64,000 nt of DNA, taken from Cynocephalus volans. Lineage: Eukaryota > Chordata > Mammalia > Dermoptera > Cynocephalidae. Positions 11,492 to 22,739 of the stretch are shown piece by piece. Position numbers and translations under genes: made by a program. The first letter of the stretch is position 1, and every line of letters begins with the position of its first letter. Where the stretch lies: assembly GCF_027409185.1 (NCBI RefSeq), contig NC_084463.1, forward strand, positions 53,004,907-53,068,906, written 5' to 3'. Below the pieces are notes generated by a model. The model had not been told where the DNA came from. It saw only the letters and a program-made list of their open reading frames with translations, and did no database searches.

Positions 11492-11800
11492 AATTTAGTT
11501 GAAAATATTTAAAATTTTGTCTTTAGATTTCTTCTTTAATCCATAGATTTAAAATATGTTGTTTAATCTCATTCAATTTCTGGATCTTTCTTTCTCTCTT
11601 TCTTCCTTTCTTTGCCTAATTTTTTCTGGCTGTGAATTTTAGTAATATGTTTAGTGGAAGTGGCAAGTGTGGACATTCTTATTTGTTTTTGATCTTAGAG
11701 AAGATATGAAACTTTCAACTTTTCATAATTTGCAATGGTGTTAACTTTGGGCTTTCATGTATGTCATTTATTGTGTTAGGGTAGATTTCTTTTGTTAACA
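11492..11800 (-). mobile_element. Old L1 fragment, antisense (part 2)
   Basis: This continues the relic at 3650-4249 after removal of the nested L1s. The text at about 4200-4249 joins smoothly to 11492 onward in the antisense ORF2 linker and RT regions. Confidence 0.6.
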
Positions 11801-11819
11801 CGAAACATATATATTAGAG

Positions 11820-12305
11820 AAAAATATCTCAAATATGTTGAGTTTATTTGGAAATTGTAAATAATATAATCCAAATGCATACCATGGCAAGCTACAAATG
11901 CCTTGAGTGAGGCAAGGATAATAGAAATCTTTTATTGGCAAAAAGGAAGTTTACATAAGCCAATTGGTAATACAGTTCATTAGTATCAGAGGATCAAAGT
12001 CAGATTTATCATTAGCTCATGGATTGAGATGTCTTATGAGCAGTTTCTTCTCTGGGCATCTTATCTGTATTGCTGCAGTTCTAAAATATGTCTAATGAGA
12101 AACTTTGTCACAGAAACATATGCATGTGTGCAAAGCACTTGATGCATAAAAGATGTGAAAAACATGAAAGGATTTCTGATGGGCTTTTAAGAAGATCCTC
12201 AGAAACAGTTCTTATCTTAAAAAGCAAGCATAACACCCCTTCTTCATGCCTTTCCCAGCTATTTATTCTGGGAATGTGATATCATCAACAGTCACATTTA
12301 CTCCT
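11820..12305 (-). mobile_element. Probable 3' LTR of ERV1
   Basis: On the minus strand it follows a polypurine-like GATCAAAAGGAG (about 12324-12313). It contains a polyadenylation signal, CCAATAAAAG, near 11940-11931. The purine-rich lead-in resembles that of ERV2 at 31701-31717 (both GATCAAAA followed by a G-rich run), so ERV1 and ERV2 are probably related. The LTR boundaries are approximate. Confidence 0.5.
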
Positions 12306-12309
12306 TTTG

Positions 12310-13595
12310 ATCAAGATCTTTCTCAGAAAGCATCACTGATAAACAATACTGTTGTCAGGTTTTAAGTGTCCCTTGAAGCCAGGATGAACGTGTGGTCTGA
12401 TTGCACATCAGGAGAGGTCATGAACAGTTGGAAGTCAGTGTCAAGATGCTTTTAGCCAAATTTGGGCACTAAGGAGGCCTGAAGGAGTAGTTTCTGGGCC
12501 AACGTTGTTTGGATTATACTGTTTAGTTTGATTTTATCTGTTACATGGGCATTGGTTATCATCTCAAACTTCTGAGCCAATATTATATTATCAGGAGTTG
12601 TATTTCTTCAAAGCCTTGATAATTCACAAGTACACAACAGTAAGTATAAAAAGAAAAATACAAAGAAAGATAACAACAATATGACAATTCTGATTTACAT
12701 GATGTTTTAAGCCATAAACATAGACTTAAAAGCATTTAACTAAATAGCAAGATGACCGTGGGGAACTGGGTGATACCTGTTCTAGTCATGTGGTTTGGTT
12801 TTCTATCTTATGCAACTGGGTCTCAACTTTCCCATAGGAGTTTCTCCACATGCAGCATGTAGTATTTTCAATAGCACAGACAGCACCATGCTAAGCTAAT
12901 AGGTAATGAAGAGCAACTCCATTACCTAAGACTACCCTGGCAACAGAAGTGAATGAGTGCTCTTTCACTGCAAAAGCCTTTGCAGTGAAATCTGCAAGAA
13001 TTTTTAGGATAGCAGGTACGTTTCTTACCTTTTGTTCTTAGCAAACACACCATACCATGGTTCAGAAGATCTGCCTAAGGAAGCAAATTCAGAATTCCAT
13101 AATTCACGAGGTTATTCACACTTGATAAGTTGATGTAATAAAAGGCAGATAACTTAATCATTAATCCAATGATTAGTTTAAGTTCTATTATGTACTAATA
13201 ACAGAGCAGTCAAATATTCTAATTTACATTGGTCTACCGTTGTCCAGGTGTCCAAACATCCACATGTTCAAACTGAGGTATCCCACCCACGAAATTAAAT
13301 GTATCTGATAGGCACACAGACAATTCTTCTACCTGTGCATTTTCATTCTTTTTTTAAAAAAGATGACCAGTAAGGGTATATTTAACCCTTAACTTGGTGT
13401 TGTCAGCACCATGCTCTCCCAAGTGAGCTAACCAGCCATCCCTATATAAGGATCTGTACCATTGTCCTTGGTGTTATCAGTACCACACTCTCCCAAGTGA
13501 GCCACAGGCTTGCATATCTGTGCATTTTCTATATATAATAAAATAAAACCAGGAGTTGGTCATATTACTAAGTATTGCTAATATATTTTCCTTTT
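12310..13595 (-). pseudogene. ERV1 env, C-terminal part (transmembrane subunit region)
   Basis: The gamma-type transmembrane-subunit signature C-X6-C-C is readable on the minus strand at 12878-12852. A reading frame typical of the region after it follows, but stops and frameshifts occur around it. A SINE sits at about 13349-13514. Further upstream env sequence lies at 16361-16653, on the other side of composite element copy 1, which therefore inserted into env. This is a dead retroviral relic. Confidence 0.6.
13349..13514 (-). repeat. Dimeric tRNA-Ile-like SINE, antisense
   Basis: It runs antisense from a T-run through GATGACCAGTAAGGG, two copies of the CTCTCCCAAGTGAGC motif and CCTATATAAGG. 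It is inserted in the ERV1 env remnant. Confidence 0.75.
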
Positions 13596-13606
13596 GAAAT
13601 TGGTCC

Positions 13607-16349
13607 AGAGAGATCCAATCAAAATGGCAGAATAGATGGTTCCCAGCGTCACTGTCTCCCACAAATCAACCAATTAACAACTATAAAAATGAACATCAGC
13701 CAAGCTGGTGCTGCTGGAGCTCAGGGGAAGAGACCTATGCAGTTCATGAAGGCAGGAGAAACTACGATGAGAGAAAGAAAAAGCTGCTCTGAGCATTTTG
13801 GGCCGTGGCTGCTTTAAGGCTCGACCTGATAAGCACATGGAGAAGGAGCCAACAGAAGTCGCAGCTGTGCCCTTCGGATGGCGTTACTTGGAGGCAGCAG
13901 GAGAGAAGGCCTTGGTGGCCACCAGGACAGCAAGACCACTAATAGGGTTCACATGGACCCATGCAGGAGCAAGGAGCCAGAATAGCTGAAAAAAGGGAGC
14001 CATTCAGAGGCTGTTGAGTCATCGCAAGGGACCAGCACAGGGGCCCATCCCATGGGAAGTGTTTGCAGCACAGGCAGTGGGGGAGATGTGCCCAGCTGGG
14101 GAACACTGGGATACAGCAAGGACAGCCAATCTGCCCCCCAATCAGCACAGGACCACTCAGAGGATACTGGTCAGGAATGCACAATTGCATGGGGTGCAGT
14201 TTGGTGAAAAAACACAAGCCCAGATCAGAGATTCTACAGAACACAGATCTACTGGGTCTCTGGAGAGCCATAAATACCTATAAGATCAACCATTAAACCC
14301 TGAGCTGCACAAAAAGCCGTCCCTAGGGAAACAGCAGGAAAGTAGCAATTTAAACAACCACACAGCTCAAGTACTGGTTCCCACAGGAAGTTCCCCCATG
14401 TTAGAAGCAAAGGACAAAAAATTAGTTCCGGCCCAGGCACACCACCAGCACCTTGGAGCCTGCCTGGGAACTGGAGGCTTTGATCTGGGGACCAGACCCT
14501 ATTCCCACTTCTAAGCAAACTGCACCAGTGCCTCGGGGCCAGCCTGGGGACCTGAGCCATGGAGAAAGGGACTGGATCACCCCTCCCACAACCAGGCTCA
14601 CCACGCCAGCACCTTGGGGCCTGCCCAGGGACCTGAGGCAAGGAGAAGCTGACTGGACCACTCTCCCACAACCAGGCACAACATGCCAGCACCTTGGAGC
14701 CCACCCAGGGACCTGGGGCAAGGAGAAGGGGAATGGTCCTCTCTCTCACAACCAGGCACACTGTGCAATAGCTTCAGGGTCCGCCCAGGGACCTGAGGCA
14801 TGGAGAAGGGGACTGGACCCCCCTCCCACAACCAGACACACCACGCCAGCACCTTGGGGCTTGCCCAAGGACCCAAGGCAAGGAGAAGGGGAATGGACCT
14901 CTTTCACACAACCAGGCACACTGAGCCAGCACTTCAGGGCTCGCCTGGGGAACCAAGGCATGGAGAAGGGGACCAGACCACCCTCCCACAACCAGGCACA
15001 CCACACAGCACCTTGGGGTCTGCCCGGAGACCTGAGACAAGGAGAAGGGAAATGGATCTCTATCCCACAACCAGGGATACTGAGACAGTGCTTCAGGACC
15101 CACCCAGGGACCTGAGTCCTGGAGAAGGGGACTGGATCTCTCTCCCACAGCCAGGCACACTGCACCAGTGCCTCAGGGCCTGCTCAGGGACCTTAGGTGT
15201 GGAGAAAGGGACTGGACCTCTCTCCCACAACCAGGCACACCATGCCAGCACCTTGGGGCCTGCCTGGGTACCCAAGGCAAGGAGAAGGGGAATGGACCTC
15301 TTTCCCACAAGTAGGCACAACAAGCCAGCACCTTGGGTCTCACCCAGTGACCCAAGGCATGGAGTCAGGAACCAGACCCTCCTCCCACAATAAGGCACAC
15401 CATGCCAGTACCGTGGGGCTCACCCAGGGACCCAAGGCAAGGAGAAGGGGACTAGACCTCTCTCCCACAACCAGGGACACTGTGCCAGCACCTCAGGGCC
15501 CACCTGGCCCAGAGGCATGCAGAAAGGGACTAGACCCTCCTCCCACACCAGGCACAAAACACCAGCACCTCAGGGCCCACCTGGGTACCCAAGGTATGGA
15601 GAAGGGGACCAGACCCTCCTCCCACAGCCAGGTATACTGCACCAGTATGTCAGGGCCCGCCTAGGGACCTGGGACATGGAAAAGGGGACTGAACCCCTCA
15701 CCCACAACCAGGCACATGGCACCAGTGCCTTGAGGCCTGCCCAGGGACCAGAGGCATGGAAAAGGGGACCAAACACACCCCACAACCAGGCATACTGCCA
15801 GTGCCAAGGAGCATGCCAAAAGCAGCACCTCCATGTGGGTGCTGCAATAACCATGGCTACTGCAAAAGCGGCTAGATGCCACAGCCACCACGTAGATGGT
15901 CTGCCAACCACTGGAGTGCATTAACACAAGAAGAGTCACCAGCAGGAACAAAGAAAAGAAGAGGATGTTTCTCTCCACAAAGCCCATTTCAGAGTGACAG
16001 AAGAAGCATCTGTTGTATGATAATATTGGGGGACCTGATCACATCTCTCAGCATTGGACAGATCATCTAGGCAACAAGTTAACAGAGTAACCATTATTCT
16101 TTCAGAAGGAGAGAAGAAATCTAGGGTAATTAGAGATGGGAGGAGGAAGGGAAAGGGGGATGGGGAGGGATTGGACAAGGGACATAAAGAATAATTACAA
16201 TTTGTAACAATATATATGCTAGTAATATTGATTTGATCAACATATCTCAATGTTCAACCCCAGAAATATGTATAGTCAATTTTGATTCAATAAATAAAAT
16301 AAATTTAAAAAAATAAAATAAACCAGTAAATGTTAAAAAAAAAAAAAAA
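13607..16349 (+). mobile_element. Composite L1-derived element with VNTR, copy 1
   Basis: Four parts are visible in order. (1) A head at 13607-14430 starts near AAAATGGCAGAATAGATGG, which resembles the first bases of many mammalian L1 5'UTRs. (2) An 80-bp VNTR spans 14430-15800. (3) A unique block at 15800-16100 includes a segment (about 16016-16095) homologous to L1 ORF2 endonuclease sequence. (4) A purine-rich stretch and an A-rich tail end at 16349. An imperfect 11-bp duplication (13596-13606 and 16350-16360, 9 of 11 identical) is a plausible target-site duplication. A second copy lies at 28452-30324. No protein is encoded, so mobilisation would need L1 in trans. The family is unknown to me. 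Confidence 0.7.
14430..15800 (+). repeat. 80-bp tandem repeat array (about 17 units)
   Basis: The landmark CACAACCAGG recurs at 14588, 14668, 14748, 14828, 14908, 14988, 15066, 15146 (as CACAGCCAGG) and 15226, and diverged forms continue to 15781. Spacing is 80 bp almost throughout and 78-79 bp at a few junctions. Each unit also carries a CCAGCACCTTGGGGCC-type block and a GGAGAAGGGGA block. Units alternate in type, and a similar sub-series recurs about 390-400 bp apart (14880 and 15270), hinting at a five-unit higher-order repeat. Confidence 0.9.
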
Positions 16350-16360
16350 GGAATTGATCC

Positions 16361-16653
16361 CAATAACTTATTTTTATATATGGTAGGGAGACCTAAGGAA
16401 TGTTTTAACAGTGATGATCCATTACATATTTCTAGGAGATCACTGATTTGAGTAGGTAAGACATAGGATGGTCACTGAAGGTGGATGAGAAAGTCTGACC
16501 TATAGGAGGGACCAGAGATTCAATTTGTACAGGTGGCTGGGAAATGTGGATAAGAGCATTGTCTTTCAAGGAGAAGTAGAAAGAAAATAAAGTAAGAATT
16601 AATAGAAAGGAAAAAGTGTATAGGCCTAGTCTGTTCATCTTGGAAAAATGCAA
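16361..16653 (-). pseudogene. ERV1 env, N-terminal start
   Basis: An open stretch starting at 16653 on the minus strand has an N-terminal hydrophobic segment (about residues 10-28), consistent with an env signal peptide. It begins just before the pol frame ends, the overlap typical of gammaretroviruses. The frame closes at about 16432 and is cut by composite copy 1. Confidence 0.5.
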
Positions 16654-17485
16654 TCTACCCAGGTGCCATCTATATTAAATTTTGAGAATTTTAGTTTTAA
16701 TTTGTTGGCAAAACTAGACGCCCACCCAGAAGTTGATTTTTTTAAAAAATGAGATACAGGAATCCAGAAATCAATTCCTTTAAATTTGACAGTGCAGGCA
16801 TTGGTCAGAAGAACCTGGTATGGCCCTTTCTGGCATGGTTGGGAAAATACTTTTACAAATCTCTTTTTCAATTGACAAAATCTCCTTGTGGTAGGTTATG
16901 GTGCTTAATGTCTTTGTCTTCTGGGAGTGTACTGTGGAAAAATTGTTCTGTCAGAAAATAATTTTTATTTATAGCCTTGATAATATATTTATAATAAGCA
17001 TTCCAACTTTTTATTAATTTTGGGCCAAAAGGAGTTGGAATCAAATGCATGGGGGGTCCAGCAATTATCTTGAAAGGTGAGAGCTTGTGCAATCTCTAGG
17101 GAGTAGCTCTTACGTTCAGAAACACTCTAGGTAGGGCTTTTGGCCATGGCAATTTGAAAGTTTCCAGAAACTTTGCCAGCTGGGTCTTAAAAGTACTATT
17201 TATGTGTTGAACTAGTCCAGAGGACTGGAAATGGGAAGCACAACAGAATTGCTGCCTGACCGGCCACATAGCACTCACTTGTTTTATAGCTTGTCCAGTA
17301 AAACGGGTTTCTTGGTCACTACAAATGCTGAGGAGTATACTCCAAGTAGGGTACCAAGTAGACAAAGACTGATAATAGCTAGAGCAGCATAAAACTGTAT
17401 TGCATTTAATAGTTTTTTTTGCATGTGTCTCATTTATTATTTTATCTTCACTGGAAGTGAGGAAACCTCTCAGCTTCCACAATAT
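16635..17485 (-). pseudogene. ERV1 pol remnant (integrase C-terminal half)
   Basis: Two broken frames (17482-17096 and 17092-16868, continuing to 16635) resemble gamma-type integrase. Visible are a catalytic-core block with a changed Asp-Asn context (SDQETRFTGQ), the SSGLVQHIN helix region, the LSPF block, and a C-terminal GPYQVLLTN segment. A stop and a frameshift near 17095 separate the pieces. The upstream pol and gag are missing or unrecognisable. Confidence 0.7.
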
Positions 17486-17489
17486 CCTA

Positions 17490-18870
17490 AATCATGAGCA
17501 ACTACTGAAGCATACCTGCTCTCTGTATAGACACTAACAGTTTTTCTGTTAGTTTGAGGTCCCTCCTAGAAAGGTGGTGACCCCCTTAGTGACTTTTAAA
17601 AGGTTGGCCTGTCCCCACCCCTTATAGAAAGTAATTTGCCTTTAGATGTTCAGAAACAGAGAAGAAAAAGAATAATGAGAATATGAGAGTCCACGCTCCA
17701 CCCAGTGCGAAGCTGAAATCAAAAGTGCGCTTACCATAGACTTGCCAAGTCTGGTACCAAACAAGACTTGCCCAGAAATGACAAAAAGTCTTTTACAGTC
17801 TTAAGGGGGATGAAGATTTTTATTTATTTATTTATTTACTTATTTATTTAGACACCTTAGCTGACCCAGATTCTGAAAAAAATTCAACAGGGAGCTGCTA
17901 CCAAAACAAGTAGTTTGAATCTGAGAGCGAATTTACCTGAACAGAAAGAAGTGAACTGCTGAACTTTCTACATTAATGTAGACTTGGTATACAGCAGGTG
18001 CTCTATGACGATTCTTCAGTATGAAAGATTGAAAACTAAAATAAGATGAGCACCCACTGCTTGCTTGGAGGAGGGTGCGGCACCCAGTGAAAGTCCTCAG
18101 CTAAGAAGAAAAAGGAAGTAAATGTACAGATGCACATACACCCTTTTTATTGAGCACCTGCTGTGGCCACCACTGTGCTAAGCATCTCAGTTCCACTTTC
18201 CTCATACAAGCTGCTATATTTAGATTAATTTTTAATTGACTTCAGCAGCAATGGGTGAAAATTTTAAAAACATGAGATTTTATTTTCAGTCCATCAGATT
18301 GTTTCAAAAGGAAGACAGGGGTACTGCCTAGTGACCATGACATGCAAGCTCAGACTTTCCTGTACTAAGCTGGAAAGAATACCAGTTGGTAAAAGCTTTG
18401 CAGTAGCCCATGTGGCAGAAGATTAGCATTTAAATTGGATTTTCCCTTTCTAACTTATTTTCCTAGAGGAACTTACAAAAGACACATGGTCTGAATACAG
18501 TCACTGGAACATCAATGGTGGTAGCCAAACATGGGGAGAAAAAGGCAAAATCAAGCTGTGCCCATGCACAAAGCAAATATCTGTGCAATGGATTTCTAGA
18601 ATGAGGAAGAAACATGTAAAATTCAGTTACATCTAAATTAACTAAAGTCAACTTTTAAATTATTAGATATATTTAACTGACACAGCATGATATTCAAAAG
18701 AGATATTTGTATGAGAGAAAAACAGGTTGGAATAATTATGTCAATTGTAACATTGTGTAGGATGCGCAGAAAAGGTTCTGGAGGCTGCTTTTTTCATTCA
18801 TGACTCTGGGGAGGGATTTGGATTTTGAGGGGCATGCAGAGGTGCAGAAACATTTTTATGACCTTTGAGG
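17490..18870. other. Intergenic; (TTTA)n and a MIR-like fragment
   Basis: A (TTTA)n run lies at about 17819-17852. A MIR-like stretch at about 18140-18215 contains ATTGAGCACCTGCTGTG and CACTGTGCTAAGC. I see nothing else I can name. Confidence 0.45.
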
Positions 18871-18995
18871 ATCGGATTTAACATCTATTGTGGTTGCTCA
18901 CTTTGTTTTGACATGTAGTGAAACATCACAATGCACCCCACAAATATGTCCAATTATTATGTGCTAATTAAAAGTGTTTTAAAAAATAAAAAATT
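18870..18995 (+). mobile_element. Old L1 3' end
   Basis: The GTGAAACATCACAATGCACC block, followed by AAATATGTCCAATTATTATG and an A-rich run, matches the 3' terminus of older mammalian L1 (L1MA/MB-like) from memory. It is a short 5'-truncated copy. Confidence 0.5.
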
Positions 18996-18999
18996 TTAA

Positions 19000-20020
19000 A
19001 ATGTTAAAAGGAAGGTGCTCATACTGTACAGGCTGTATTGTATCCTGGATTTTTTGTTAATAAAATATTCATTGTCTCATTTACAGATATTTTCTGCTTT
19101 TCCACTCTCTGTCTTCCCTATGAAAAGCACTAGACATGCAACAAAGAATAAACACAGAGGAGCAGCTCATTGCCTCCTCTATTAGTAATAATGTCCAGAA
19201 AACTGTTTGCCCAAACAAACTGCAAAGGTCATTTAGGGGTTATTGGAAGAAAATTAAATATGGTTTGGTGCAGTCATTTTTTATCTTGATAGGTGTAATT
19301 TTGGAATTGGATTATACAAGAATTTTTTTTTTTTACTTTTAGAGAGGCATACTGAAGTATTTAGTGTGAAGCATCAGAAAACATTGGACTTGTTTTAAAA
19401 GACAGAAAAATAATATATAAAGTAAATAAGGCAGTTTTCACATTTAGGTGAAGAGTAAATGGCTTCACTACAGTATGATTTGTACCTTAATATGTGTATA
19501 AATTTTCCATAATAAAAGTTAAAGAGAAAATAAACACACATATATTGTTAGAGTAGATTTGATCTCTAAAAAGAGTTTGAGGAAGAGACATACCAGCCTG
19601 TTCATAGTGGTTTGCTCTGAAGAAGCAGAAAGATTTAGGGACAAAAGATAACAGGGAAGTTTAAATCACATAATTTTGTGTTATTTGCACATTTTAAGAC
19701 AGAATTTATTTGTCACTTGAGCAAAAACTAAAACTTAAATCACTAAGTAAAATACACTTTAGGAAAAAGTCTCCAAGTCTTTACCAAACTGGCTGTAGTT
19801 ATTTCTACAATAATAATAATAACTGAAACAAGGAGTGTTGGTGTTTCACTTTTCATTCCATTTTTATATCTGTTAATTACTTGAATAATTTAAAATTTTA
19901 ATGCAAAAATTTATGAATGCTATCGAATTTGTATGAGATTTTAGGTGAGAAGAACATAAAGGTTTAAAAAAGGTAAACTTGAAACCTGCTGATCATACAA
20001 TTTTATGCATAAGTTTTAAT
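19000..20020. other. No gene recognised
   Basis: AT-rich sequence with scattered stops in all frames. I see no confident exon or repeat. Confidence 0.4.
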
Positions 20021-20260
20021 GGTTGAAAGAATTTTATCCAATGGGTGTGCTATAATTAATTTAACAAATCCCCGCAGGTATTTTTAGGCTGTTGTTTTAG
20101 TTTTTTTAAAATTATAAACAATACAGTGCTGAACACCATGTTTCATTATTTTCTTGGGATACATTTCTAGAAATGGTGATGCACCCACTTAAGACCTTTG
20201 ATATTTACTGCCAGAAGGTTTGTAAGGTGACACTACTTTTGCATATGTGGCTGAAAAGGA
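20020..20260 (-). mobile_element. Old L1 fragment, antisense
   Basis: The TTTCTAGAAATGG and CTGCCAGAAGG landmarks, with their surroundings, match the antisense ORF2 3' region of old L1M elements. It is short and diverged. Confidence 0.45.
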
Positions 20261-20532
20261 TGAAGACGTTTGAAAACAACTGGTAGGTAACAGTGGAAAA
20301 TGGGGCATCTTGTACATACTCCTAGGCTCATAGAAGGTGAACCAAGTCTTCGGAGGGCAGTTGATAATATTTATCAAAAGCGTGGCAAAGAGTCTGTCTT
20401 TGAGCAGATGTTAGTCAGACTCCTCTGATCTCTTTTCTTAACATGGTCTCAACTTTGGCCTGCCTTTAGCAAAAATTCTGCTGTCAGGTGTTTTTGTTGT
20501 TGTTGTTGTTTGTTTTTTGGATTATTTGTTTT

Positions 20533-20602
20533 GTGTTTGTTTTTTCTTATGATGGCTGCCTGGATCAGGAATCATACCCTGGACCTTGGTGTTTTGATAA
20601 GT
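20533..20602 (-). repeat. Possible tRNA-Ile-like SINE fragment, antisense
   Basis: A weak match follows a T-rich run: GAATCATACCCTGGACCTTGG resembles the antisense B-box region of the monomeric SINE. It is partial and uncertain. Confidence 0.3.
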
Positions 20603-21329
20603 CAATTTGACAAGAATCCTCCCACTCTTGATATCATCTCCCAGTAACCTTCTAGCCACTGACCCCATCACGTTAGCTTTGGCAATAAATTTCCACTTAT
20701 CGCTTTGTGTTAGGAGTTGACGTCCTTCTCTCTCCCCTACTTCCATAGAGTTAGTTCCTGTTGCAAAAGTCTTCCTTACTATTTTAACAAGTGTCAAAAT
20801 ATTCTACCTATATGACAACTACTAAATTACTTGCCGTTTGATATAGCAAGTAAAACTATCAGAAGTTATTTTATAGATTCTCCTGCTAACCTAAAAAATA
20901 GCATGGCCAAATATATAGAGTTTTCCTGGGCCTAGAGCATTATAATGGGAATACTCATCTTAGAATAAACTATGTGTGAATGGGAATACATGTGTCATAG
21001 TAAACTATGTGTGTATTCAGGGAGGTAAAGAAAGGCAAAGGGTTTTAAAAGAAAAGTGATGAAGAATTACATAATTGGGACTAATTTTTATTATCCTTGG
21101 AACAAGAATTAATAAAAAGGATGAAGCCAGTGTGAGGTCGGTGAGACAGTTGTTGGGCAGAGCTCTCCAAAGTATTTTTGTGTAGGTTTGTGATGGCCTT
21201 TGTGAAGTTCATGGTTTGTATATGTCCTTAAAGAAGATTTAACATAATACCAAAATATGACTGGTAACATATATTAGATTTTAAGAACTTTATATAATTA
21301 TGTGACAACTATATTAACAATATACCCAT

Positions 21330-21733
21330 TGATGGAGTTTGGATGTGTTGTTCCCTCCAAAACTCATGTGGAAATTTGATCTCCAATGTGGCAGTGTTGG
21401 AAACTGATTGAGTCATGGGGGCAGATCCCTCATGAATGGATTAATGCTCTCCCTGGGGGAGGGAGGATTAATGAGTGAGTTCTCACTCAATTAGTTCCAG
21501 TGAGAGCTCATTGCTCAAAAAGACCATGGCACATTATTTCTCTCCTGCTTCCTCTCACCATGTGATCTGCTTGTAACCACTGGCTGCCTGCCACTTTCCA
21601 CCATGAGTACAAGCAGCCTGAGGCCCATGCCAGATGGAGCTGTTCCAGAATCGTAAGCCAAATAAACCTCTTTTCCTTATAAATTACCCAGTCTCGGGTT
21701 TTTCTGTTATAGCAACACAAACGGACTAAAACA
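21330..21733 (+). mobile_element. Solo MaLR-type LTR with target duplication
   Basis: A 404-bp LTR starts TGATGGAGTTTGG and ends CGGACTAAAACA. It carries an AATAAA signal (21660-21665) and the ATAAATTACCCAGTCTCGGG block typical of MST/MLT1 LTRs (ERVL-MaLR). A perfect 5-bp target duplication, CCCAT, flanks it (21325-21329 and 21734-21738). No internal region is present, so it is a solo LTR left by recombination. Confidence 0.85.
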
Positions 21734-22018
21734 CCCATAAATATAAATTTATGAATATCTGGTATTATATACCACTGGACAATTCATTCCACATAGTTTG
21801 TCAAATAATGCTTAATCATTTAATATCTCTACAAGATGAGAGGTAAACCATTTAAGGCTGTCCAGAGGCCCAACTGGAAAAATCTCAAAGACTTATTTTA
21901 GAATTTTGCTATTGGAGAAGCCCATTAAACATGCCTAAATGTTGAAAACACTTGATCATAACAGGATCCCAGGCCAACATAAAATAATTGTCTATTTAAC
22001 CAGAATAATAATCTAAAG

Positions 22019-22118
22019 ATTTTTTTTTTGGCAGTTGGACAGTATGGGGATCCAATCCCTTGTCCTTGGTCTTACCATCACAGCATTCTAACCAACTGAG
22101 CTAACTAGCCAGGCCCAA
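22019..22118 (-). repeat. tRNA-Ile-like SINE monomer, antisense
   Basis: It runs antisense from a T-run through GGGATCCAATCCC (B-box-like) and AACCAACTGAGCTAACTAGCC. Confidence 0.7.
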
Positions 22119-22248
22119 AAGACTTTAAAAACAACTCAAAATGTTACACGGATGTAAAAACCTTTACCCATTTGATGATCAATTATTCCACGTAATTAAA
22201 AGCATAATAAAGATAACAGAAAATTTTAACAAAACACAAAATCTTTGA

Positions 22249-22350
22249 AGCTGGCCAGTTAGCTCACTTGGTAGAGTGTGGTGTGGGTGACAGCAAAGCC
22301 AAGGTTTCAAATCCCCATACAGGCCAGCCATGAGAGAAAGAAAGAAACAC
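22249..22350 (+). repeat. tRNA-Ile-like SINE monomer
   Basis: It runs from GGCCAGTTAGCTCACTTGG (A-box-like) through AGGTTTCAAATCCCC (B-box-like) to GGCCAGCC, with a GAAA-rich tail. Confidence 0.7.
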
Positions 22351-22621
22351 AAAATCTTAAGTTTTTTAAAGGCCAGTCACCAAAAAGTTATAAATAAACT
22401 TCCTGTAGTGTGATTGCATCTTCCTCTGGGAAGCTGGCTTGGATAAACTGAAAGTTGGACTTGATGAAAAGGTTTAAATTTAATCAAACATAGAAAGAAT
22501 GTATCCAAGGTAATGAGAGTAACAATTTAAATACATCAAGAAAAGCAAAGGGAACACATTCTATTGCATAAAATGAAGAGTTGTCTATTTCTAGAATTGC
22601 AATAAAGCCAGTTAAAAAAAT

Positions 22622-22735
22622 ATGGGGTTGGCTGACTTGCTCAGTTGATTAGAGCATAGTGTTATAACCCCAAGATAAAGGGTTGAGACCTCATTACCAG
22701 CCAGACAGCAACAACAACAACAACAACAAAATTAA
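22622..22735 (+). repeat. tRNA-Ile-like SINE monomer with (AAC)n tail
   Basis: It runs from GGTTGGCTGACTTGCTCAG to CCAGCCAGAC, followed by an (AAC)n microsatellite at about 22709-22729. Confidence 0.65.
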
Positions 22736-22739
22736 GAAA

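Noticed and set aside
14453..15398. Long open frames on both strands (up to 220 codons) in the 80-bp array
   Set aside because: They arise from the repeat unit, which lacks stops in several frames. There is no start context, no domain, and 80 bp is not a multiple of three, so no repeated protein is kept.
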